Shown: positions 33,922 through 41,799, numbered from the stretch's first letter. The stretch: DNA of 51,413 nucleotides from Syntrophomonadaceae bacterium (GCA_012799365.1 JAAZLJ010000022.1:1-51413); one strand, 5' to 3'. Notes: generated by a model not told the origin, from the sequence alone. Made by a program: numbers and translations.

Positions 33922-34368
33922 TTACTCCGGCTTAACCAGAACCTTAAGTGTCGCTTGGATTGATGGGAAAACTTTGATCCTTACCGAATACTCTCCCAGA
34001 GTTCGAATCGGTTCCTGAATCTCAATTCTCTTTTTATCGATTGAGACCCTGAAATCCTCTTGTAAAATATCGGCAATTTCCATGGCGGTAACCGTACCGA
34101 AAAGCCGTCCGTCCTCTCCAGCCCGGGCTTTGACCTCAATGGTTTTTCCGTCTATCTTGGCTTTGGTTTTTAAAGCCTTTTGTTCCTCTTTTTCGCGCTT
34201 CTTCTCCCGGCGTTCCTGCCTTTCCTGTAATTGTTTCACTTTCCCGTCGGTAGCTTCGATCGCTAACCCCCGAGGCAGCAGGAAATTCCTGGCATATCCA
34301 TCTGATACCTCTTTGACTTCTCCTTTTTGTCCCAGTTTTTTAACATCCTGTTTAAGAATTACTTTCAT
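33922..34368 (-). CDS. rplI: 50S ribosomal protein L9
   Basis: A 148-residue protein that starts [20 protein letters not shown] and carries [13 protein letters not shown], the conserved rRNA-binding N-domain. A long helical linker rich in Lys/Glu/Arg ([19 protein letters not shown]) follows, then the C-domain ending VLVKPE. It binds 23S rRNA near L1. It is separated from rpsR by a terminator and appears to have its own promoter. Confidence 0.98.
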   Translation of the reverse strand: MKVILKQDVKKLGQKGEVKEVSDGYARNFLLPRGLAIEATDGKVKQLQERQERREKKREKEEQKALKTKAKIDGKTIEVKARAGEDGRLFGTVTAMEIADILQEDFRVSIDKKRIEIQEPIRTLGEYSVRIKVFPSIQATLKVLVKPE

Positions 34369-34520
34369 TACTAGAACCCCCTTTTACTATCCTATTACAT
34401 AATATCAAACGGCCCTCTTTCCCGTCCAACCATCCTCAAATAGTATCAAGTCATCCTTAACTGACCTTTCTAACTTCAATGACCGGGCCGATGATCTTCA
34501 TAGCCTATGGTTATATTCTC

Positions 34521-34560
34521 ATTATACACGAAGGGGTCTTTCCAACCCGGAAGACCCCTT
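34521..34560 (-). promoter_or_regulatory. Candidate rplI promoter with overlapping inverted repeat
   Basis: On the minus strand a perfect TATAAT (34521-34526) lies about 150 bases upstream of rplI. Immediately upstream is an inverted repeat with 10-base arms (AAGGGGTCTT / AAGACCCCTT) and a ten-base spacer, where a -35 would be. The repeat has no T tract, so it looks more like an operator than a terminator. The -35 match is weak. Confidence 0.4.
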
Positions 34561-34638
34561 GCTTAATCCCCATAACATTCAATTATAAAGCTGCAATAAA
34601 GTAAGTTCTCCTTCTTGCTGCGTATTCCTGCCGGTTAA

Positions 34639-34668
34639 CAAAAAAATAACCCCCCGGCAAGGGGGGTA
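34639..34668 (-). terminator. Terminator of the rpsF-ssb-rpsR operon
   Basis: On the minus strand CCCCCC and GGGGGG flank a TTGCC loop and are followed by TTATTTTTTTG. It begins six bases after the rpsR stop codon. Confidence 0.92.
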
Positions 34669-34673
34669 GGTCT

Positions 34674-34898
34674 TTAATCTGAACTAAAGGGCAGCAGCGC
34701 CATGGTACGTGCCCTTTTTATAGCCACAGTCAGTGCGCGCTGATGCTGGGCACAATTCCCGGTGATACGCCGGGGCAATATCTTGCCTCTTTCTGTAATA
34801 AAACGGCGCAGCCGGCCGGCCTCTTTGTAATCTATATGGTCAATCTTTTCTGCACAAAAGTTACATTGGCGTCTTTTTCTTCTCCGTTCCTTTTTCAC
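34674..34898 (-). CDS. rpsR: 30S ribosomal protein S18
   Basis: A 74-residue basic protein starting [14 protein letters not shown], with the conserved [16 protein letters not shown] segment and the ending [16 protein letters not shown]. The CNFC pair near residue 13 is the cysteine-containing version of S18 (some paralogues lack it). It binds 16S rRNA as a pair with S6. It is the last gene of the operon. Confidence 0.98.
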   Translation of the reverse strand: MKKERRRKRRQCNFCAEKIDHIDYKEAGRLRRFITERGKILPRRITGNCAQHQRALTVAIKRARTMALLPFSSD

Positions 34899-34913
34899 GG
34901 TCAGACGTCCTCC

Positions 34914-35369
34914 TTAAAAAGGTACTTCTTCATCTCCATCCTTGATGATATCCACGTTGTCCAGGTTTACCTCTTCTCCAATAGCTTCCCAGGGATCGCG
35001 CTGAACATCAGAACTACGGCGGGCTTCATTAGCTTCGGATACTGATTTGCCAGGCCGATCCAGGAATCTCACATTGTCTGCTACCACTTCGGCAACCCTG
35101 CGTTTCTGTCCTTCCTGAGTCTCATAAGAACGGATTTGCAGACGACCCTCAACCGCCACCAGCCTTCCCTTGCTTAAATAATTAGCACAAGTTTCAGCCA
35201 GTTGTCTCCAGGTAACAATGTCGATGAAATCGACTTCCCGCTCTCCCGCCCGGTTAGTAAACGGCCGGTTTACAGCTAACGAAAACTGGCACACCCCGAT
35301 GCCAGTCGTGGTATATCTCATCTCCGGATCCCGGGTAAGCCTCCCAATCAGTATTACACGGTTTAGCAA
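34914..35369 (-). CDS. ssb: Single-stranded DNA-binding protein
   Basis: A 151-residue protein with the OB-fold start MLNRVILIGRLTRDPEMRYT and the FIDIVTWRQLAETCANYLSK core. A flexible linker follows, and the acidic tip DEEVPF binds partner proteins of replication and repair. The location between rpsF and rpsR is standard in Firmicutes and suggests the essential housekeeping SSB. Confidence 0.98.
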   Translation of the reverse strand: MLNRVILIGRLTRDPEMRYTTTGIGVCQFSLAVNRPFTNRAGEREVDFIDIVTWRQLAETCANYLSKGRLVAVEGRLQIRSYETQEGQKRRVAEVVADNVRFLDRPGKSVSEANEARRSSDVQRDPWEAIGEEVNLDNVDIIKDGDEEVPF

Positions 35370-35387
35370 AGCCCTCTCCCCTCTCCC

Positions 35388-35681
35388 CTATTGCTCGTCT
35401 AAACGCAAAATCATATGTCGTAAGAAAGTCTCTGAAATCTTCATCACTCGATCTAACTCGGTGACTGTTTCAGGTTGTCCTTTAAAGTACCAAACTACAT
35501 AGTAACCTTCTCGATAATCGTTAATTTCATAGGCCAGGCGTCTTTTGCCCCAGCCATCTGCCTCTTGCTCGAATTCGCCACCCGTATTAGTGATTATGCC
35601 CTTTATTCGCTCCTTAATTGCTTCGATGGCTTCGGGTGTCAATTCTGGCTGCAAAATGTACATGAGCTCATATGAGCGCAC
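35388..35681 (-). CDS. rpsF: 30S ribosomal protein S6
   Basis: A 97-residue protein (RSYELMYILQPELTPEAIEA ... WGKRRLAYEINDYREGYYVV), standard S6. The start is GTG after GGGAGGAGG. It heads the rpsF-ssb-rpsR operon and is preceded by a strong promoter and an RNA hairpin. Confidence 0.98.
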   Translation of the reverse strand: MRSYELMYILQPELTPEAIEAIKERIKGIITNTGGEFEQEADGWGKRRLAYEINDYREGYYVVWYFKGQPETVTELDRVMKISETFLRHMILRLDEQ

Positions 35682-35694
35682 CGCTTCACCTCCT

Positions 35695-35735
35695 CCCTGC
35701 GGACTAACGGCCCCGTTCTACAACCCGGGGCAGGG
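35695..35735 (-). promoter_or_regulatory. Candidate S6:S18 autoregulatory leader
   Basis: The leader transcript folds as an outer CCCTG/CAGGG stem enclosing a CCCCG/CGGGG hairpin and an unpaired CCG-containing stretch (CCGTTAGTCCG) on one side. A CCG in an asymmetric loop ahead of rpsF is the hallmark of the S6:S18-binding leader described for many bacteria. I cannot run the covariance model, so this is a structural resemblance. Confidence 0.6.
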
Positions 35736-35746
35736 ATATCTTTGAC

Positions 35747-35775
35747 ATTATAGCAAGAAAACCCGCCTTTTTCAA
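35747..35775 (-). promoter_or_regulatory. Strong housekeeping promoter of rpsF-ssb-rpsR
   Basis: On the minus strand TTGAAA and TATAAT separated by exactly 17 bases. It is about 65 bases upstream of the rpsF start, and the candidate S6:S18 leader lies between. Confidence 0.85.
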
Positions 35776-35924
35776 ACCTAATATCGGACCAAGCGCATCT
35801 ACTCGCTATTCAGAAAGTAAACCAGGAATTACACAGACATCGCCAGCGCCAGCTTCTCGTCATCAGCTATATAACATTCTAGCAAACATCTGTTCGATAT
35901 GCAAGCATTATTTTCCATGACAAT

Positions 35925-36065
35925 TATCAGCTGCATACTGTAAACAAATAAGCGCAGCGGACAGTCTGCGACAGCAAATCGCGCCTGAAGTAAGTGCTGT
36001 ACTGCAGTCAACGCGTCCGGGAGCAAGCGAGTTAACATACTACACTAAATCGGGCTGTTCTCATA
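35925..36065 (-). repeat. Dispersed composite repeat, copy I (inverted, decayed)
   Basis: The gap upstream of rpsF holds an inverted, degenerate copy: TACTGCAGTCAACGCGTCCG then GGAGCAAGCGAGTTAACAT is the junction, with a shortened middle before it. The left palindrome is not clear. The rest of 35776-36159 holds nothing else I recognise. Confidence 0.65.
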
Positions 36066-36159
36066 TTTTGTTGGTATCAACCTGACCGACATGAGGGTCT
36101 GAAATATCTCAAACAAGCTGAAGCCCTTGTTTTGATAAGTGACTCCGAGCATACAAATA

Positions 36160-36194
36160 CAAACGCCGGGTATAAACCCGGCATCTTTTTATTT
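36160..36194. terminator. Bidirectional-looking hairpin terminator
   Basis: GCCGGGT and ACCCGGC pair with a four-base loop. The T tract is stronger on the plus strand (CTTTTTATTT) than on the minus strand (GTTTGTATTT). The nearest gene ending toward it is the 71-residue gene on the minus strand, 30 bases away. Confidence 0.7.
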
Positions 36195-36223
36195 ACTTTT
36201 TTGTAGAACTTGAAATAATAAAA

Positions 36224-36439
36224 CTATAGCCTTCCCCTGAGCAGCAGGCTCTGAAGATCCCAAATCGGCCTCTCTACGATACAGGTCTGATTGAACAGGC
36301 CCTTCAGTATCGCCAGCCTCTCCCCATTCGGGTTACGCTTAAATCCAATTATACAGAAGTGGGTTTTGTCATCCAGCGACCTCACGATAACCAGATCACC
36401 CACCCGAAAGCGCCTGTCCTGCAAATCTGTGACCGTCAT
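36224..36439 (-). CDS. Small hypothetical protein (71 aa)
   Basis: A 71-residue protein of beta-rich character: RFRVGDLVIVRSLDDKTHF and GERLAILKGLFNQTCIVERP look like two strand pairs of a small barrel, as in KOW- or SH3-like domains. I do not recognise it. The ATG has GGAGGG four bases upstream. It is 126 bases downstream of the DUF951 gene and is followed by a terminator, so it probably closes the yedF-selD side unit or forms its own. Confidence 0.65.
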   Translation of the reverse strand: MTVTDLQDRRFRVGDLVIVRSLDDKTHFCIIGFKRNPNGERLAILKGLFNQTCIVERPIWDLQSLLLRGRL

Positions 36440-36565
36440 TTCCCTCCACCCTCCTCCGGAGTGTCAAAGATGGTCTTATTCAGACTATATGCAATTTACC
36501 GGAAAAGGTGCTTTTTTGCAGAACCAATACCGCTCCGTCGGTCCCCATACCTGACAAAACTGCTC

Positions 36566-36766
36566 CTAAGTCTGGCCCGAGTCCGGGATGATCCGTTTAA
36601 TTCTTTTTTCAAATTTGGAGCGCGGCAGCATTACCTGCCGATTACACTTACAGCAGCGAATCTTGATATCAGCCCCCATACGAGTTATCTCCCATTCGTA
36701 ACCACCACAAGGATGTGGTTTTTTCATCCGCACCACATCCCCCAGACCATACTTCCTGACCTCCAC
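36566..36766 (-). CDS. DUF951 family protein (YyzM-like)
   Basis: A 66-residue protein with the DUF951 pattern: GDVVRMKKPHPCGGYEWEI, then MGADIKIRCCKCNRQVMLPR and SKFEKRIKRI. Cysteines in PHPCGG and CCKC look like a small metal-binding site. Bacillus YyzM is in the same neighbourhood between yyaC and rpsF. The start is GTG with GGGGGAG upstream. It is close (21 bases) to the end of yedF. The molecular function of the family is not established. Confidence 0.92.
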   Translation of the reverse strand: MEVRKYGLGDVVRMKKPHPCGGYEWEITRMGADIKIRCCKCNRQVMLPRSKFEKRIKRIIPDSGQT

Positions 36767-36787
36767 CCAGACTCCCCCATTTCACGA

Positions 36788-37375
36788 TTATAGGGTTATA
36801 ACCTTCGGTGCTGCCGCTATAGCCTCAACTATAGTGTACATATTGGCCAGCTCTCCGACCATCAGTTTATCCCTCAAGCGATAAAGCTCTACACTGGTTC
36901 GGCAGCACAGTACCCGAATTCCTGCTCGCTCCAATTCCAACAGATATCCTAACGTCTCGGAGCCTTCCACCGCCAAAAACACCGCAGAATTATAAAGTAC
37001 AATGGTAGATGCCACACTCTTCATCTGGCAAAAAGTATATAGAAAGTTCCTGAGCAGATTCCGTCCCAGAACTTCGTTACCCTGACCCATGACATCGCTG
37101 CTCAGCATCAATACCACCTGCTCCACTCCCATCAGCCCCGGAGTAGGGCTCATCTGGGGTTTTTCAATGTGGATATAGTAATCACCCGCCCGTTCCTCGA
37201 CCTCCACCTCACACCCCAGTTTATGGGCCATTTGAGTAACGTTCTCCAATGCAGTCGAACTGTTCACCACTGTAGTCACTATCCCGCGCTCCATCTGTTC
37301 CAGAGCCTGTCTGGTCACGACCACCGGACCGGGGGAGGTAAGCCCCCGAGCATCTACCACTTTTTGCATTATCAT
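36788..37375 (-). CDS. yedF: Selenium metabolism protein YedF
   Basis: A 195-residue protein of the sulfurtransferase-like YedF type, which accompanies selenium genes in many genomes. Residues 1-70 form a TusA-like domain (VVDARGLTSPGPVVVTRQAL); the remaining part is a DsrE-like domain (VVLMLSSDVMGQGNEVLG) with conserved cysteines near CCRTSVELY. The TusA position that usually carries the catalytic cysteine (CPxP) is serine here (SPGP). The ATG overlaps the selD stop codon as ATGA, so translation is coupled to selD. The role in selenium delivery is inferred from gene neighbourhood in this family. Confidence 0.93.
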   Translation of the reverse strand: MIMQKVVDARGLTSPGPVVVTRQALEQMERGIVTTVVNSSTALENVTQMAHKLGCEVEVEERAGDYYIHIEKPQMSPTPGLMGVEQVVLMLSSDVMGQGNEVLGRNLLRNFLYTFCQMKSVASTIVLYNSAVFLAVEGSETLGYLLELERAGIRVLCCRTSVELYRLRDKLMVGELANMYTIVEAIAAAPKVITL

Positions 37376-38418
37376 CTTCCCCCTTTGACCACCACGGAGT
37401 AAGACCTCGTCGGTACCGCCCGGCCAACGATGGCATAGCTCACACCTTTTCTCGTCAGGGCCTCCGCCATAGCGTTACCCCTATCCTCAGGCACACCCAG
37501 CAGGAGCCCGCCAGAAGTCTCGGGGGAGTACGCCACATCCTTCACCGCTCCATCAACATTATCCTCAATGATAACCCGTGTACCCAGATAATCACGGTTG
37601 GCATATGCTCCACCGGGTACCAATCCCATGGAAGCGCATTGCAGGGCCTCACGCATGAAGTAAAGCTGGTCTGCAAACACCTCTGCCGATACCCCACTGG
37701 CCTCGGTCATCTCCACTAAATGACCCAAAAGTCCGAACCCGGTTACATCGGTTCCGCACTGCACTCCAACATCAACCGCCGCCTCTGCTGCCGCACTATT
37801 AAGGGTGGCCATCCACCGAACTGCTTCTTCTACCACGGGAACTGAAACCATTTCCGCCTTAATAGCAGTGGCGATGATACCGCTGCCCAGAGGTTTGGTT
37901 AAAAAAAGAATATCTCCCGCCCGGAGCCCGTTATTCCGAATCAACTTCTGGGGGTGGACAACTCCGGTAACCGCCAGGCCATACTTGGGTTCATTATCAT
38001 CAACACTATGTCCGCCCACCAGCAGGGCCCCGGCCTCTTTCACCTTATCCACCCCACCCCGGATAATATCACGCAAAATGCTGTAATCTTCACAGTTCGG
38101 GAAACACACTATATTCATAGCGGTTAAAGGCTTGCCTCCCATAGCGTAGACATCGCTCAGAGCGTTGGCTGCCGCCACCTGCCCAAAAAGATAAGCATCA
38201 TCTACAATGGGCGTAAAGAAATCCAGGGTCTGGATCAGGGCCAGGTCATCTTGTAGTAAATAAACCCCGGCATCATCCAGAGTATCAAAGCCTACCAGCA
38301 AACGGGGATCCCGAGGCAGCTCTATGCCCCGTAAAAGATCTTCCAGGGCCGCCGGCCCTATTTTAGCCGCTCACCCGGCCGCCCGAACCATATCAGTTAA
38401 TTTAAGCTCCCTGGTCAC
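37372..38418 (-). CDS. selD: Selenophosphate synthetase, itself a selenoprotein (in-frame TGA)
   Basis: SelD makes selenophosphate from selenide and ATP. Reading from the GTG at 38418 (GGGAGGGGG nine bases upstream) gives VTRELKLTDMVRAAG, then TGA at 38373-38371, then AAKIGPAALEDLLRG. This is the SelD N-terminus with selenocysteine at residue 16, the position of E. coli Cys17. The frame continues without a break to the stop at 37372, making 348 residues, the family length. A short frame starting after the TGA (from about 38301) lacks the catalytic residue and the ATP-binding lysine. A GC hairpin directly after the TGA could be the bacterial SECIS. selD overlaps yedF by four bases. All other Sec genes are present within 12 kb. 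Confidence 0.95.
38345..38373 (-). promoter_or_regulatory. UGA selenocysteine codon and candidate SECIS hairpin in selD
   Basis: TGA is followed by 11 bases and then a perfect AGGGCC / GGCCCT stem with a three-base GGC loop, which starts about 18 bases after the TGA. Bacterial SECIS elements sit immediately downstream of the UGA with a small apical loop containing G residues that SelB binds. The distance and loop are compatible. Confidence 0.65.
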
Positions 38419-38457
38419 TACTGAACACCCCCTCCCAAAACGTTCCCTCCCGGCAGA

Positions 38458-39870
38458 CTAAACCCACAGACCTGCTCCCCGGGTCGGATCCGCCTGCAAG
38501 AAAACGTGGTATCCCTTATAAGCCGCGTACAGATCTGCTTTACTGGTTACTTCGAACGGCGAATGCATACCCAGCAGGGCCACACCACAATCAAGTACCT
38601 CCATACCGTAACGGGCCAGGTACTGAGATACCGTACCACCGCCCCCTTCGTCTACCTTACCCAGTTCGCCAATCTGCCATGGCACTCTATTATCGTCAAA
38701 AATCCGGCGCACCCAGGCTACAAACTCGGGGTTAGCATCGCTGGCATCGTACTTGCCCCGGGAACCAGTATACTTGGTCACCACCACTCCTTCACCCAGA
38801 AAAGAGTTGTTCATTTTCTCAAACACCTGCTCATAATTCGGATCCACCGCTGCATTGACATCTGCAGACAGGGCGTGAGAACTGGCCAGGGCTTTGCGCA
38901 CCTGGTAGTAATCGCAGGCACCCGCCCGGTGCAGGAGTTCAGCCGCTAGATTTTCGGTAAAATATGATCGTAGACCCGTATTCCCCACGCTGCCGATTTC
39001 TTCCTTATCAGCGAAGATACAGACTGCCGTACGCTGCGGCCGCTGTAGATTCAGCATGGCTTCCAGCGAAGTAAATACACTGACCCGATCATCCTGTCCG
39101 TAGCCACCAACCATACTGCGGTCAAAACCTATATCTCGAGCTGGAAAAGCGGGTACCGCCTCCAATTCCGCACTGGTAAAATCGTTTTCTTCAATACCGT
39201 ACCGTTCTTGTAATATTTTTAGAATGGCTTTCTTTATGCGTTCCTGTTCTCCGTCTTCCCCGGGTATACTGCCCACCAGTATATTCAGGCTCTCGCCCCC
39301 CACTCCCTCGCTCATCTTCTTTTCCATCTGCTCCCGGGCCAGGTGAGGCAGCAGATCGGTGATGGTAAATGCCAGTTCCCCCGGTTCTTCTCCCAGACGA
39401 ATAGTAATACGACTGCCATCTTTCTTTACCACTACGCCGTGCAGGGCCAGAGGAATAGCTGTCCACTGATATTTCTTAATCCCCCCATAATAGTGGGTCT
39501 TTAACAGGACCATTCCATCAGTTTCATACAAAGGCATGGGTTTCAGATCCAACCGCGGACAGTCAACATGCGAAGCCACAATATTAAATCCGTCTTCCAG
39601 GGGAGCATCCCCCACTGAAATCAAGGCCGATATCTTGTTTTTCCTGGTCATGTACAACTTCTGTCTTGGTTGGATACCAGATACAGTTTTCAAGTCTACA
39701 AAACCATACTCCCGAGCCTTCGCCTCAATAAACTCGGTGGTCTCTCTCTCCGTACGAGCCTGATTCAGAAAGTCGATATACCTGGTTCCCAGATCAAAAG
39801 CCATCCTTCGTTCATCATCATCCAATTTCAACCAGGCGTTTTTCCTGGTACGCTCATCTTTTCCTGCCAT
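38458..39870 (-). CDS. M18 family aspartyl aminopeptidase-type metallopeptidase
   Basis: A 470-residue cytosolic dizinc aminopeptidase of family M18. The metal-binding residues are recognisable in VASHVDCPRLDLKP (His and Asp), FADKEEIGSVGNTG (catalytic Glu pair) and MHSPFEVTSKADLY near the C-terminus. It removes N-terminal, often acidic, residues from peptides. The start is ATG with AAGGGGG upstream. It lies 39 bases upstream of selD, whose ribosome site falls in that gap, so co-transcription with selD is likely. A connection with selenium is not implied. Confidence 0.95.
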   Translation of the reverse strand: MAGKDERTRKNAWLKLDDDERRMAFDLGTRYIDFLNQARTERETTEFIEAKAREYGFVDLKTVSGIQPRQKLYMTRKNKISALISVGDAPLEDGFNIVASHVDCPRLDLKPMPLYETDGMVLLKTHYYGGIKKYQWTAIPLALHGVVVKKDGSRITIRLGEEPGELAFTITDLLPHLAREQMEKKMSEGVGGESLNILVGSIPGEDGEQERIKKAILKILQERYGIEENDFTSAELEAVPAFPARDIGFDRSMVGGYGQDDRVSVFTSLEAMLNLQRPQRTAVCIFADKEEIGSVGNTGLRSYFTENLAAELLHRAGACDYYQVRKALASSHALSADVNAAVDPNYEQVFEKMNNSFLGEGVVVTKYTGSRGKYDASDANPEFVAWVRRIFDDNRVPWQIGELGKVDEGGGGTVSQYLARYGMEVLDCGVALLGMHSPFEVTSKADLYAAYKGYHVFLQADPTRGAGLWV

Positions 39871-39921
39871 ACAATAACAACCCCCTTTATTCCGTTATAT
39901 TGTGTCCATATACTCATATTA

Positions 39922-40560
39922 TTACAGGCTCAATCCAGTAAATTGTGATAACAAAGTGAAAAAATTCGCCAGGGACGGGACCAAAATCGAACTATCCAGA
40001 TAAGCACGGGTAGTAATCGCCCATTTCATCTGCAGCTTGCTCCCCACGTCCACAAGCGGAATTAATAAACCCACTACAATTGATAAGCCCAGCACTTTAG
40101 CCCCCAGGTTTAAAAGGGCTCCCCCCATCTGGTTCAAGTTACCCAGGACTCCCCAGCCCAAAACTCCGGCTAACAGCGTCCACAGGATATTGGTGAGACG
40201 GCTGATCACCAGATAAAGAACCACAAACGAAACTACCACCAGCAGTAGATGAGCTAACTGGGAATGCAGCGGCGAAAATATTTCCGGTTCAGCAATAAAT
40301 GATCCGACTGCCGGATAGGAATAGAAAGCCGGCAGGGGTATCTTTTTTTCCAGCCCTTCGGCTATTACGGTCACCAGATGAAACTTGGAATCCAAATAGA
40401 ACACCAGATCATTACAGTAAAGCGCGGCCAGTACCAGACCCGCTGCCAGGCTTACCATACCGCCCAGGGTCTGCAAAAGCCCACGATGGTAGCCAGCAAT
40501 AACCGCCAGAATCAAAATCAGCAATAGAAAATAATCCAGCATGCTCAGGCTCATCAACAT
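39922..40560 (-). CDS. CvpA family membrane protein
   Basis: A protein of about 212 residues with an N-terminal pair of membrane segments (LDYFLLLILILAVIAGYHRG, then GGMVSLAAGLVLAAL), a short external loop and two further segments (HLLLVVVSFVVLYLVISRLT and around 160). The GYHRGLLQTLGG start is the CvpA/colicin V production pattern. The function of the family in Firmicutes is unclear; it is sometimes linked to cell-envelope stress. Several closely spaced start codons (GTG, ATG, ATG) are possible; ATG at 40560 follows AAGG. It is upstream of the M18 gene by 51 bases. Confidence 0.88.
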   Translation of the reverse strand: MLMSLSMLDYFLLLILILAVIAGYHRGLLQTLGGMVSLAAGLVLAALYCNDLVFYLDSKFHLVTVIAEGLEKKIPLPAFYSYPAVGSFIAEPEIFSPLHSQLAHLLLVVVSFVVLYLVISRLTNILWTLLAGVLGWGVLGNLNQMGGALLNLGAKVLGLSIVVGLLIPLVDVGSKLQMKWAITTRAYLDSSILVPSLANFFTLLSQFTGLSL

Positions 40561-40605
40561 TCTCACCTTGTCCTTTGGTTGCAGTCACCATTCCGCTGCG
40601 GAATA

Positions 40606-40705
40606 GTTTTGAAACCGCAGATATACGCTGATAAACGCAGTTGATATTAAAAATATAAAATAACTCCTACGAGGTTATGTTAACCCAACGGAGCGACCTA
40701 TGAAG
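40606..40705 (-). repeat. Dispersed composite repeat, copy J (inverted, partial)
   Basis: The right module (TTTGAAACCGCAGATATACG, GATAAACGCAG) and a junction remnant (TATGTTAACCCAACGGAGCG) lie between the candidate cvpA promoter and cvpA. Here the repeat would be part of a 5' leader. Confidence 0.75.
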
Positions 40706-40747
40706 ATTAATACCAATAATAAATACCGCCACTGGTGCTTTGTAGAA

Positions 40748-40756
40748 ATTATATCA
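40748..40756 (-). promoter_or_regulatory. Extended -10 promoter candidate for cvpA
   Basis: TGATATAAT on the minus strand is a perfect extended -10. It is about 190 bases upstream of cvpA, with repeat copy J in the leader. No convincing -35. Confidence 0.5.
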
Positions 40757-41059
40757 CAGCGGAAGCAAAAAAAAATGAGCCTGACGCCTTTATCACACCC
40801 ATGACCCGCGTCCTGCTCGGGGAATAAATCTTTCAGGAGTTACTCAATACCCATTGCTGGGCTCCTGCTTGAATCACAATTATTCTTAAATTAAATTCAC
40901 CTGTTCTTTAAAAAAGAGTGATAAAACTAAGATACCGCTCAGGTTCAGGCAGCCAGTTCTAAAATAACCAGCCGCCTTATACAGCCGGTCATGTATTTCC
41001 TGTTGTTACCGGCTCACTCCGATACTCCCCAAAAGCAGCACATCGGCTTGTTTTGTCAG
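40757..41059. other. Gene-free stretch, possible gene remnant
   Basis: No gene that I can support. On the minus strand a short open frame at about 41001-41055 reads KSLTKQADVLLLGSIGVSR then stops. That looks like the C-terminal end of a protein and has no ribosome site, so a decayed gene cut by the adjacent repeat is possible. A short T-rich region precedes the cvpA promoter. Confidence 0.35.
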
Positions 41060-41117
41060 CGATTTCATGATATTCAGCGTTAATCTGCGTCCATCAGCGT
41101 ATATCCGCGGTTTCAAC
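41060..41117 (+). repeat. Dispersed composite repeat, copy K (right module only)
   Basis: TTCATGATATTCAGCGTTAATCTGCGTCCATCAGCG and ATATCCGCGGTTTCAA, the right module alone. It overlaps the 3' end of hicB and supplies its last six codons and stop. Confidence 0.85.
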
Positions 41118-41525
41118 TTGATGGTTTTCCCATAAACCAGCCGATGCTTTTCCGCCAAAATTATAAGAAAGCAAATACTGAATATACTGATTTAAACTGA
41201 CTCCCTCCTTTTTTGCTGTTTGGGCTAACTCTCGATGCAAAGTCTTTGGTATCCTGAGAGTAAACTTACCGCTGTAAGAATCCAGGCCTTCTTCTGGTAG
41301 CGGAATATTTTGTCCCCTTTTCAACGCTATTTCTAGCCAGGCCAGCTTTGCGTCTTCAATATTCTCCAGGGCCTGGTGTTGTGTTTCACCATCGGACATG
41401 CAGCCAGGCAAATCGGGTATTTCTGCCAACCACCCACCGCCATCCTCATCAGTTAATCTCTTGAGCATAATTGGATATTCTTGCTCTAAATAAAATTCGA
41501 TGTCTCTCGTATCATTCATCCTCAT
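41094..41525 (-). CDS. hicB: HicB-type antitoxin with C-terminal DNA-binding domain
   Basis: A 143-residue antitoxin. The N-terminal HicB domain shows YPIMLKRLTDEDGGGWLAEI and PDLPGCMSDGETQHQALENI; the C-terminal part (GKFTLRIPKTLHRELAQTAK, GVSLNQYIQYLLSYN) is a ribbon-helix-helix DNA-binding domain for autoregulation. It overlaps the hicA 3' end by 14 bases, with GGAGG upstream. The final residues (ETADIR) and the stop are encoded by the dispersed repeat, so the original C-terminus was probably different. Confidence 0.9.
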   Translation of the reverse strand: MRMNDTRDIEFYLEQEYPIMLKRLTDEDGGGWLAEIPDLPGCMSDGETQHQALENIEDAKLAWLEIALKRGQNIPLPEEGLDSYSGKFTLRIPKTLHRELAQTAKKEGVSLNQYIQYLLSYNFGGKASAGLWENHQVETADIR

Positions 41526-41766
41526 CGGTCATTACCTCCTCTAATAGCCCAATTAGCTTTTTAACATAAAATACTTTTACCCTGTTGCTGTGCACTGCAA
41601 CTGTAATGTTTTTATCAGAATCAGGATGATAAACTATCCAATGACTGCCTTTACCACCCTTTTCAATGACACAGTCGTAATGTTTTAAAATGGTTTGCAG
41701 CTCATCCCAGGCTATACCAACTGGATTGTTTACTATCTTTTGAAACCTTTTTCTTATTCTGGACAC
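41512..41766 (-). CDS. hicA: HicA-type mRNA interferase toxin
   Basis: An 84-residue toxin with a double-stranded RNA-binding-like fold: WDELQTILKHYDCVIEKGGK, then GSHWIVYHP with the catalytic histidine, and ITVAVHSNRVKVFYVKKLIG. In this family it cleaves mRNA when not bound by HicB. The start is GTG at 41766 with GGGGGG nine bases upstream; a longer frame begins 19 codons earlier within the promoter region and is unlikely. The hicA-hicB order is the usual one. Confidence 0.9.
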   Translation of the reverse strand: MSRIRKRFQKIVNNPVGIAWDELQTILKHYDCVIEKGGKGSHWIVYHPDSDKNITVAVHSNRVKVFYVKKLIGLLEEVMTDEDE

Positions 41767-41799
41767 ATCTCTCTTCCCCCCTATATTATTCGCAATACA

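Noticed and set aside
34531-34560. Terminator between rpsR and rplI made of AAGGGGTCTT arms
   Set aside because: There is no T tract on either strand and a TATAAT follows directly; the terminator of the rpsR operon is the C6/G6 hairpin at 34639-34668.
37372-38301. selD as a truncated pseudogene or as a gene starting at 38301
   Set aside because: The upstream DNA encodes the missing conserved N-terminus in frame with a TGA exactly at the catalytic Cys/Sec position and a good ribosome site.
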